36,661 nucleotides of DNA from the NCBI GenBank assembly GCA_003141195.1, contig PLLC01000088.1, positions 84,780-121,440 of the forward strand, in the 5' to 3' direction. The notes beneath the pieces are model-generated. The model was given only the letters and a program-made list of their open reading frames with translations, searched no databases and was not told the DNA's origin. The translations under genes were made by a program, and so were the position numbers. Positions 30,612 through 36,661 of the stretch are shown one piece after another. This stretch comes from Syntrophaceae bacterium. Its GTDB lineage: Bacteria > Desulfobacterota > Syntrophia > Syntrophales > UBA5619. Position 1 is the first letter of the stretch; every line of letters starts with the position of its first letter.

Positions 30612-30887
30612 ACTTCGGTCAAGCAGAACGAACAGGCCGCCGGAAACGGCGGCGGAGACGCCGTCCGCGAGGAGTATCTGAATATTCCGCTCAGCGAGAT
30701 CGTGATCGACGCCCAGATCCGGAGCGAAATTGACGTGGAAGACGAATCATTCCAGTCCCTCAAGGCCTCCATCCGGGACTGGAACGTGATGGCGCCTATC
30801 ATCTTGATGCGGATGGAGAAGGGCTACCGGCTCATCGCCGGGGAGCGGCGGCTGCGCGCCTGCCCGCAGACTTTCCCTCATCCCTGA
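30612..30887 (+). pseudogene. ParB N-terminal fragment
   Basis: EEYLNIPLSEIVIDAQIRSE, then SFQSLKASIRDWNVMAPIIL and GYRLIAGERRLRAC is the ParB/Spo0J nuclease-like domain. There is no start codon upstream (repeat DNA instead), and after RLRAC the frame runs into the 3' end of the DUF4143 gene. The complementary piece is at 29732, so one or two parB copies have been broken up. Confidence 0.82.
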
Positions 30888-32266
30888 GTTAACAGCCGTT
30901 CCAATTGATGCACCAAATAAAAGGGGATATTAAGCAATCTGAAACCGCGCTCAACTTTATTCACTTTGGCCACCAGTTGATTCACGGACGGCTTGGCAGA
31001 ACTAATCTTGATGGCCTGGTCGGCTTGTTTTTTAACGACATACGAGTGTAACGACTTTATCGTGCCCCCTGAACCCGATTTGACCTCTATGGGATACACT
31101 CGATTTGCACAGGGAAAAAGGAAGTCAACCTCTGCTTGACCCTCTGACTTTGGAGGTTGCCAGTAGTACAATTCAGGCTGAATATAACCCTTTTTAGAAT
31201 AGAGCAATTGCTGACCCACAAACTGCTCCGCCAACACACCATGATTGGCCAATTCGAGAGGTGAGTTCATAACCATTTGAGCGGGCAGGCCTTGTGCTGC
31301 CAATAACAACCCGATATCGACAAACAAAAACTTGCTGATTCTTATTTTTGTTTCAGCACCCAATGGAATTCTGCCTGCATTGCTGTGAAGCACGCGATAG
31401 AACAAACGGGCCTCCAGAAAGCGCTCAATCGCTGAATTCAATTGCCGATTATCACCACTGGTCATGGCAGAAATCTCGTTGGCCTGTTTATGGGAAAATT
31501 GAAAACCCACCTGCCTTAAAATACCATTAAAAAAAGCATTGAGCCGAAGGGCGTTTTGAGTGCCGGCGTATTTGGCAAAATCATCCTTATAGGTTTGAAT
31601 CAACGCTGTCTGATGTTTCAGAATATCAGCATGATTAAAATGCCTATCAATGCCGAGCTGGATACACCCGGGCATTCCACCTGTGAGCGTGTAGCGTCGA
31701 ACGAGCGCCATCAGGTCGTCATGCACAGAGTCAGGCATCAGGTGCATGTTATTCACATGAAGCATCTCAATGGCTTGCAACGCTTTGGTCTCACCGATCG
31801 CAAAAAGAAACTCTTCAAATGTCAATGGTCCCATGAAGTAGGGTTCAATGCGGCCGACAGGGGTGGGAAGCTTGATATCATTGAGCACCTGATCGAGTAA
31901 GGAACCCGTTAAAATCACGGCCAGGCCAGGCATATCCTCCGAAAAATAACGTAAACACGGATACGCGGAAGGTGTCGCCTGTGCTTCATCAAGAAATAGA
32001 ATGATGTTACTGTCTCGGGTAATCTGCTCGCCGCTCATAAGAGAAAAGTTAAACAACAACTCATCCAGTTTGTAACGCTGAAACAGGGGTTCCAATTCGG
32101 TATGCCGCTCAAGATTGACTTCAATCACGTTGACAGAGAGCTCTTCCGCCGCAAGACGGACTGCCGTTGTTTTCCCCACCTGCCTTGCTCCACGGATGAC
32201 CAAAGGCTTGCGCTTGTTTTGTTGATACCAGGCCTTGATATCTTCTATCGCACGTCGATTAAACAC
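30878..32266 (-). CDS. DUF4143 AAA ATPase
   Basis: A 462-residue protein: KPLVIRGARQVGKTTAVRLAAEE (Walker A), NIILFLDEAQATP (Walker B), then GPLTFEEFLFAIGE. The C-terminal part GQAEVDFLFPCANRVYPIEVKSGSGG is the DUF4143 PD-(D/E)XK-like motif. Role unknown; the family is common on mobile DNA. Complete in length. Base composition is more AT-rich than in neighbours, suggesting separate acquisition. Confidence 0.88.
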   Translation of the reverse strand: MFNRRAIEDIKAWYQQNKRKPLVIRGARQVGKTTAVRLAAEELSVNVIEVNLERHTELEPLFQRYKLDELLFNFSLMSGEQITRDSNIILFLDEAQATPSAYPCLRYFSEDMPGLAVILTGSLLDQVLNDIKLPTPVGRIEPYFMGPLTFEEFLFAIGETKALQAIEMLHVNNMHLMPDSVHDDLMALVRRYTLTGGMPGCIQLGIDRHFNHADILKHQTALIQTYKDDFAKYAGTQNALRLNAFFNGILRQVGFQFSHKQANEISAMTSGDNRQLNSAIERFLEARLFYRVLHSNAGRIPLGAETKIRISKFLFVDIGLLLAAQGLPAQMVMNSPLELANHGVLAEQFVGQQLLYSKKGYIQPELYYWQPPKSEGQAEVDFLFPCANRVYPIEVKSGSGGTIKSLHSYVVKKQADQAIKISSAKPSVNQLVAKVNKVERGFRLLNIPFYLVHQLERLLTQG

Positions 32267-32392
32267 CGCATCTCCTCCCCGTCACAATTCATCTAAAAAC
32301 ATATTACGAATTAAAGTGGCACATATTATGTCAAAACATGAATTAAAGTCAATGATTTTAAATCGCGATGTTCGACAATAGGGAAATCGGGA

Positions 32393-32465
32393 TCTGTTGG
32401 TAAAAAGGTAGGACAGGAGGTCAGACCATTCATACCCACCATGCCGCGCCTGACACACGCATAAA
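32393..32465 (+). repeat. 73-bp repeat, second copy
   Basis: Matches 28146-28218 at all but three positions. Here there is no higA gene before it, so it is a stranded 3' fragment or a copy of an independent repeat. Confidence 0.85.
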
Positions 32466-32551
32466 ACCGGGGTCAAGGCTTACCAAACCGTGATCGCCGT
32501 ACCATGACCTTGCTGACCATGGATCTCAGTTCCGGGAAAAGAGGGTGATCG

Positions 32552-32824
32552 TTAATAAGCATCCCCTCTTGGCAAAATGGCAATTATTTCAACGATTCTC
32601 TTGTCTCGTAGCGGCCGATAAATAATCCGCCAATCGCCGGTTCTATAACGAAACAATCCTTTGAGTGATCCGGTTAGCGGTCTTATATTTGTCCCGTACA
32701 GGGGATTGTCTTCCAGAACTGCAAAGCAATGATCAAACTGTTCCTGCAGCTCGCGGGTCACATGATCGTAATTCTTTTCAGCCGGTTTGGTCAGGAAGAT
32801 TTCCCAGATTTCTTGTCTCGCCAT
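32552..32824 (-). CDS. RelE/ParE-family toxin
   Basis: A 90-residue protein: WEIFLTKPAEKNYDHVTRELQEQFDHCFAVLEDNPLYGTNIRPLTGSLKGLFRYRTGDWRIIYRPLRDKRIVEIIAILPRGDAY. The GLFRYRTGDWRIIY strand-turn is diagnostic. Overlaps the antitoxin by 34 bases. Whether it acts as a RelE RNase or ParE gyrase poison cannot be read. Confidence 0.88.
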   Translation of the reverse strand: MARQEIWEIFLTKPAEKNYDHVTRELQEQFDHCFAVLEDNPLYGTNIRPLTGSLKGLFRYRTGDWRIIYRPLRDKRIVEIIAILPRGDAY

Positions 32825-33039
32825 CGGATAGTTTCGCCCCTTTCAGATGCCCTCAGCCCTTCCTGGATTGTATCCACCCATTGAGGATTGGAAAGAATTT
32901 CCAGCGTCTCTTTGTGCCGTTCCAGGTATTCGTCAATGAGATCCGAAAGGATCATCTGCATATCCCGTTTTTCTATGCTCGCCACAATTTTCAGCATGTC
33001 TCGTTTGTCTTCAGGAATTCGTACGGTAGTCGTTGCCAT
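32791..33039 (-). CDS. Ribbon-helix-helix antitoxin
   Basis: An 82-residue protein: TTTVRIPEDKRDMLKIVASIEKRDMQMILSDLIDEYLERH is the DNA-binding RHH; the rest (PQWVDTIQEGLRASERGE) binds toxin. AGGAGG lies seven bases before the ATG at 33039, preferred over a start 18 bases upstream. It is first in the pair. Confidence 0.85.
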   Translation of the reverse strand: MATTTVRIPEDKRDMLKIVASIEKRDMQMILSDLIDEYLERHKETLEILSNPQWVDTIQEGLRASERGETIRWRDKKSGKSS

Positions 33040-33097
33040 AGCGCCACCTCCTGACACTAATCTACAAAGCGACTATTCTTTTGTCAAGTAAATGAAC

Positions 33098-33121
33098 TAC
33101 CCCGCAGCTTGCTGCGGGGTA
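33098..33121. repeat. 24-bp perfect hairpin
   Basis: TACCCCGCAGC-TT-GCTGCGGGGTA. No T-run follows, so a terminator is doubtful. A second short inverted pair (GAAGCAAGCTTC) follows at about 33138. Sits between the MazEF and RelE-type pairs. Confidence 0.85.
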
Positions 33122-33173
33122 TCCAAGACGGCAAGTAACGAAGCAAGCTTCGGGGAATATGACCTGGAGAGAT

Positions 33174-33518
33174 TCAAGGGAGAGCCAAGTGGATTTTCAT
33201 CGCCCTGTCGATCGCGTCCAGGTCCTTTTTATCCAGGACGCCAATGTGTTTGATAACCCTGTTCTTATCGAGAGTTCGAATCTGGTCCGCTTTGATCTTA
33301 GAGTCTTTGGGTAAATTTGCACTGCCTTTGGAAAGAAAAACCTCAAAAGGATAGACAGGCTGGGTGTTTTTCGATGTGATGGGCAAAATCGTCACCGTTC
33401 CGGAAAATTTATTGTTTTGATCGTTGGAAACCACCACGACCGGGCGGGTTTTGGATATTTCCCGTCCCACGACAGGATCAAGGGTCGCAAGATAAATTTC
33501 GCCTCTTTTAATATTCAT
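33174..33518 (-). CDS. mazF: MazF/PemK-family toxin
   Basis: A 114-residue protein: MNIKRGEIYLATLDPVVGREISKTRPVVVVSNDQNN, then TVTILPITS and ADQIRTLDKNRV. All usual MazF motifs are present, so unlike the fragment at 1461 this one is complete. The start at 33518 overlaps the antitoxin end by 11 bases. It is a sequence-specific mRNA interferase by family. Confidence 0.9.
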   Translation of the reverse strand: MNIKRGEIYLATLDPVVGREISKTRPVVVVSNDQNNKFSGTVTILPITSKNTQPVYPFEVFLSKGSANLPKDSKIKADQIRTLDKNRVIKHIGVLDKKDLDAIDRAMKIHLALP

Positions 33519-33756
33519 CCCATCCCTCCAGATCGACGGCTTCAAATTCTTTGACAAGGGCGATATTTTCTTTTGCCGCGGCGCGATACCCTTCCTCAAG
33601 TTGCTTCTCCAATTCTACTTTTTTTCTCTGTACAATGTATTCCCGGATAGATTCCGAGATGATGCGGCTACGATTCCGGGGGCCGGCAATCTGGTTTAAA
33701 GATTCTACCTGGTCCTTTGGCAGAATGATATTTAATCGCACATTTTCCGTATGCAT
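33508..33756 (-). CDS. MazE-like ribbon-helix-helix antitoxin
   Basis: An 82-residue protein: NVRLNIILPKDQVESLNQIAGPRNRSRIISESIREYIVQRKK is an RHH domain; the acidic tail (LVKEFEAVDLEGWDEY) would bind MazF. AAGGAGG precedes the ATG at 33756, chosen over a start 33 bases upstream. Confidence 0.85.
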   Translation of the reverse strand: MHTENVRLNIILPKDQVESLNQIAGPRNRSRIISESIREYIVQRKKVELEKQLEEGYRAAAKENIALVKEFEAVDLEGWDEY

Positions 33757-33821
33757 AAAACACCTCCTTTTCGACGCATAATAAAGCACACGGAAACGTA
33801 TATTGTCAAGGGAAAGAATAT

Positions 33822-33929
33822 TTCGTTCTCTTCAGCCGGGCCGGCTTCACGGCGGACCTGGAGAAAACAGCCGAAGAAGAGGGGGTTCTGCTGGTCCGCA
33901 TGGAAAATTTGGGGCCATGTTTCCCCTAA
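33822..33929 (+). pseudogene. ATPase C-terminal fragment (DUF234-type)
   Basis: FVLFSRAGFTADLEKTAEEE and GVLLVRMENLG to a stop at 33929. The FSRAGF-x-LEKTAEEEGVLLV layout is how many AAA/DUF234 ATPases end. It has no start and no upstream part. Confidence 0.5.
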
Positions 33930-33969
33930 AACAAATGCAAATACACACGATTTTTGGAAAAAGAACATC

Positions 33970-33997
33970 TTGACATAGGACGGTTATGATGTATTAT
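33970..33997 (+). promoter_or_regulatory. Promoter TTGACA-N16-TATTAT for vapBC
   Basis: TTGACA at 33970-33975 and TATTAT at 33992-33997, 33 bases before the VapB ATG. Confidence 0.65.
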
Positions 33998-34030
33998 TTA
34001 ATCAAAAATATATGCTCATAGGAGAATACC

Positions 34031-34249
34031 ATGAGAACTACAATTAACATAAGAGATGATCTTATGGAAGCGCTCTTGACCCATACAAAGGCTAAGACTA
34101 AAACCAAAGCCATCGAATTATCCATCCGGGAGTATATAGAAAAAAAATCCATTGAAGATCTTGTCTCCCTTAGTGGTAAAATCAGTATCGATTCAGACTG
34201 GCAAAAGGAAGAAGAGGCTGAACTGAGTGAATACCGGAATCATCGTTGA
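34031..34249 (+). CDS. vapB: VapB-type antitoxin
   Basis: A 72-residue protein: MRTTINIRDDLMEALLTHTKAKTKTKAIELSIREYIEKKS is the VapB RHH; the acidic tail holds SDWQKEEEAELSEY. AGGAG precedes the ATG. It overlaps vapC by 23 bases and has its own promoter. Confidence 0.88.
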   Translation: MRTTINIRDDLMEALLTHTKAKTKTKAIELSIREYIEKKSIEDLVSLSGKISIDSDWQKEEEAELSEYRNHR

Positions 34250-34619
34250 TACTTGCGTTTGGATTGAGTTTTTCCGCGAGCCGGAATCGGAACTCACCCT
34301 CCACCTCAAGGGTCTTCTGCGGGAGCGTAAAGTGATCATGGTCGGTATGGTTATGGCCGAGATATTACAAGGCGTGAAAGCTCCAAAAGAAGCGGACCTT
34401 GTAAAACAAAGCCTGGAAAAACTGTCATACCTGGAAATTACGCGGGATAGTTGGGAAGCTGCCGGTGAAATATCGGCATCCCTCCGGGGCACAGGGGTCA
34501 CAATACCCCTCTCTGACCTGGCCATAGCGGCCGTGGCGCTTTCTGGAGACCATGAGATTTTCACCATCGATCCCCATTTCTACAAGGTAGATGGGCTGAG
34601 GCTTCACAATGTTCATTGA
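34227..34619 (+). CDS. vapC: VapC-type PIN toxin
   Basis: A 130-residue PIN RNase starting with GTG at 34227. IIVDTCVWIEFF (Asp), VMAEILQG (Glu), IPLSDLAIAAVAL (Asp) and IFTIDPHFYKV (Asp) are the four acidic positions. Complete and of normal length. Confidence 0.9.
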   Translation: MNTGIIVDTCVWIEFFREPESELTLHLKGLLRERKVIMVGMVMAEILQGVKAPKEADLVKQSLEKLSYLEITRDSWEAAGEISASLRGTGVTIPLSDLAIAAVALSGDHEIFTIDPHFYKVDGLRLHNVH

Positions 34620-34751
34620 AAGTTCTCGTCCCTTGTCAATCAATAACTGGTCTGGCGTCCCCAGATTCCCGGACAAGGATCCAGGGAAACCTGTTTCATT
34701 TCAAAAAACGGTGATTTTTCTTTGCCATGCGTGTATAAAGCATAATTGGGC

Positions 34752-34911
34752 GGTAATTGCAAAACTCTTCCAAATATGTTCCCCCTCCCTTGACGGGAGG
34801 GGGTTAGGGGGTGGGTGAAGCTGTAACATGCAGATTTCATGGCAACCTCCCCCCCACCCTAACCCTCCCCCACCAGGGGGGAGGGGACGTATAGGTACTT
34901 TTGCAATTACC
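34752..34911. mobile_element. 160-bp MITE-like palindromic element
   Basis: GGTAATTGCAAAA (34752-34764) is exactly inverted at 34899-34911. Inside, CCCCCTCCCTTGACGGGAGG with GGGTTAGGGGGTGGG faces CCACCCTAACCCTCCCCCAC. No reading frame inside. No clear target-site duplication was found. It fills most of the 34620-34969 gap. Confidence 0.75.
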
Positions 34912-34969
34912 TCTTGGATCCATGGTTTCTTCGAGAAAGACTGAAGGATCAATTGCTAAGGAGGGATTT

Positions 34970-35905
34970 ATGGCGGCGGAATCTCAGCTTACGCGACTGG
35001 TGGATTCATACAATTCGGAGGCGACGCTTAAAGAAGTCCTTTATCTCAACGCCTTGATGGATCCGGATTTTCAGGAAAGCGGGTTCATGAAGGTCTTCAC
35101 AGATACCCGGCGACTTTTTGACGGCCTCTATCCCGGCTACCGGGCCTGCAACACCAAATACCATGATTTCAGTCATACGTGCGCGGTCATGCTGGCCATG
35201 TCCCGGCTCATCCACGGCGCCTTCCTTACGGGTCTGGTGTTTTCCGGCAGGGAGATCGGTATCGGGATGATCGCCGCCCTGATGCACGATACGGGTTACA
35301 TCCAGGAGATCGACGATCATGAAGGAACAGGGGCTAAGCATACGTTGACCCATATTGAAAGGAGCATCGCCTTTCTCCGGGAGTATTTGAAGGACGATCC
35401 CGCCTGCGGCGCAGAGGAGATGAAAGACTTTGCCGACGTTCTCCATTGCACGGGACTGACTGCAAAGGTCGGCGAAATGGATTTTTCTTCCGAAAAAATA
35501 GCCACCATCGGAAAGATGCTTGGGGCGGCGGATCTCATCGGACAGATAGCGGACAGGTTGTATCTCGAAAAACTCCTGTTTCTCTATCGAGAATTCGTGG
35601 AGGGCGGCGTTTCTCAGTTCACGAGCGAGTGGGATCTCCTACAGAAGACGATCGGTTTTTATGAGTGGACCAAACAACGCTTCGCCGGGGTATTCAGCGG
35701 CGTTGACGGGTATATGATCCATCATTTCCGCGGCCGTTGGGGCATTGACCGCGATCTCTATCAGAAAAGCATGCAGCGGAACATTGATTACATCGGGAAC
35801 ACCCTCGCCCATCACCAGGAGGATTTCATCCAACACCTGAGAAGGGGGAACATGATCGAAAAGCTTGCATTGAAGAACCAGAGAGCCCCTCGACATCAAC
35901 GCTGA
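34970..35905 (+). CDS. HD-domain phosphohydrolase
   Basis: A 311-residue protein. YHDFSHTCAVMLAMSRLIHG and then GMIAALMHDTGYIQEID carry the His and His-Asp metal ligands of the HD superfamily; LGAADLIGQIADRLYLEKL holds a later Asp, as in PDE-type members. Start at 34970 has AAGGAGG six bases upstream. The substrate is probably a nucleotide or cyclic nucleotide, unconfirmed. It precedes the sigma factor by 25 bases and may be co-transcribed. Confidence 0.8.
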   Translation: MAAESQLTRLVDSYNSEATLKEVLYLNALMDPDFQESGFMKVFTDTRRLFDGLYPGYRACNTKYHDFSHTCAVMLAMSRLIHGAFLTGLVFSGREIGIGMIAALMHDTGYIQEIDDHEGTGAKHTLTHIERSIAFLREYLKDDPACGAEEMKDFADVLHCTGLTAKVGEMDFSSEKIATIGKMLGAADLIGQIADRLYLEKLLFLYREFVEGGVSQFTSEWDLLQKTIGFYEWTKQRFAGVFSGVDGYMIHHFRGRWGIDRDLYQKSMQRNIDYIGNTLAHHQEDFIQHLRRGNMIEKLALKNQRAPRHQR

Positions 35906-35930
35906 GCGCTTCGGACGAGGAATGCACGGT

Positions 35931-36521
35931 ATGGACAGGCAGGAGGAGCAGGATGTCATTGCCCAGGTGCGCCGGGGAGAACGGGCGGCCTTCGCAGCCC
36001 TGGTCGATGCCTACGCGAAACCGATCTTCAACCTGGCCTTCCGGATGACGGGAAACCGCCAGGACGCCGACGACCTGGCGCAGGAGACCTTCCTCAGGGC
36101 TTACCGAAAGCTGAAACGATTCGACCCCGAAAAAAAGTTCTTCACCTGGCTCTACACGATCGCCCTGAACATCATTCGTAATCATTTGAAAAGCAGCCCG
36201 GAGCGAACGGCGCGGATAGCGGAAATGGCCCATCCACCTTCCGATCCGGTCGATCCGGCGAATCCGGAAGGGCTTTTCCTCGACAGGGAAAAGGCGCAGC
36301 TCCTGGAAATCTGCTTGCAAAAACTTCCTTCCGAGCTCAAGGAGGCCGTCGTTCTCCGATATTACCAGGATCTTTCCTTCGATGAAATCGCAACGATAAC
36401 GGACGCATCCGTCAGCGCCGTCAAGATGCGGGCGTATCGGGGACTGGAAAGGCTGCGCGCGCTTATGTCGGAGCGGGTGCGTCCTACATCAAGACGGGCC
36501 ACTCCTCCTGGGCCGGGATGA
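35931..36521 (+). CDS. ECF-type RNA polymerase sigma factor
   Basis: A 196-residue sigma-70 family protein. Region 2 is ALVDAYAKPIFNLAFRMTGNRQDADDLAQETFLRAYRKL and FFTWLYTIALNIIRNHL; region 4 is LQKLPSELKEAVVLRYYQDLSFDEIATITDASVSAVKMRAYRGLERLR. No region 3, so ECF. The start at 35931 is taken since GAGG is ten bases before; an ATG at 35922 is only one base from it. No anti-sigma gene is seen before the window ends. Confidence 0.9.
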   Translation: MDRQEEQDVIAQVRRGERAAFAALVDAYAKPIFNLAFRMTGNRQDADDLAQETFLRAYRKLKRFDPEKKFFTWLYTIALNIIRNHLKSSPERTARIAEMAHPPSDPVDPANPEGLFLDREKAQLLEICLQKLPSELKEAVVLRYYQDLSFDEIATITDASVSAVKMRAYRGLERLRALMSERVRPTSRRATPPGPG

Positions 36522-36589
36522 CCGCCGCCATCCCGCCCGCCTGCCCCTGATCCGTCAACGATCCATTCGTGACGGCCTCGTAAAAAGTC

Positions 36590-36617
36590 GTCATTCCCGC
36601 GTAGGCGGGAATCCAGA
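36590..36617. repeat. Dispersed GTCATTCCCGCG hairpin, fourth copy
   Basis: GTCATTCCCGCGTAGGCGGG and AATCCAG, the same family as 12-103. It lies after the sigma factor stop. Confidence 0.8.
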
Positions 36618-36661
36618 GAGCATGGAGCTAATTGAAATAACTAGACATGATGGCTGACAGT

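Noticed and set aside
33098-33121. Rho-independent terminator for mazEF
   Set aside because: A strong hairpin but no T-run on either strand; listed as a repeat.

Overview
The window looks like an accessory region of a bacterial chromosome from the deltaproteobacterial/Desulfobacterota group, possibly close to Syntrophus. That placement is inference. It rests on the very high toxin-antitoxin (TA) load, the dispersed 'GTCATTCCCGCG' hairpins, the GGGGACA/TGTCCCC palindromes and the type of surface-polysaccharide genes. No rRNA, tRNA, complete IS or CRISPR array was seen.

Layout. (1) Positions 141-5690 are a dense TA island: a PIN/UPF0175 pair on the minus strand, then DUF2281 with a truncated MazF, HicAB, Phd/VapC, HicBA, BrnTA and MNT/HEPN, all on the plus strand. 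From hicAB on, the neighbouring modules are separated by copies of a composite palindromic repeat. (2) 5759-6405 is a type IV pilin gene with a sigma-54-type promoter and a terminator. (3) 6607-10683 holds two large membrane proteins resembling GT-C glycosyltransferases. (4) 10794-11624 holds a REP-associated (Y1/HUH) transposase remnant and a second MNT/HEPN pair. (5) 11900-26815 is a plus-strand surface-sugar operon. rfbG, rfbH and rfbF make a CDP-4-keto-3,6-dideoxyhexose-type precursor. They are followed by an epimerase/reductase, a NeuB-like synthase with a KdsC-like phosphatase, a thiamine-pyrophosphate (TPP) enzyme, a C-methyltransferase, a GtrB-like polyprenyl-phosphate glycosyltransferase and a GtrA-like membrane protein. 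TA genes sit between rfbG, rfbH and rfbF, and two ATPase genes lie between gtrB and gtrA. (6) 26876-34619 is a second TA and gene-fragment island: DUF4258/YgiT zinc finger, HigA, two HicBA pairs, truncated AbiEi, split ParB, a DUF4143 ATPase, RelE/ParE-RHH, MazEF and VapBC. (7) 34752-36617 holds a MITE-like element, an HD-domain phosphohydrolase and an ECF sigma factor.

How it works together. The sugar operon probably builds an unusual, possibly branched, 3,6-dideoxy sugar and perhaps a nonulosonate-like sugar for a surface glycan. The CDP-glucoseen reductase (E3) partner and the ABC exporter are not in the window, apart from two 5' fragments of an exporter permease. About eighteen TA loci, complete or broken, occupy gaps around and inside this operon.

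Most notable: (a) a cassette-like array of TA modules separated by composite palindromic repeats, with an identical 99-bp direct repeat bounding 4.4 kb; (b) in-frame insertions of palindromic repeat DNA in two adjacent sugar genes, about 51 codons in rfbG and about 33 codons in rfbH, the latter lengthening the spacing of the Fe-S cysteines from X57 to X90; (c) repeated 3'-end copies of gtrB flanking two ATPase cargo genes; (d) gene breakpoints that often coincide with GGGGACA motifs. All calls come from reading the sequence; no database search was run.
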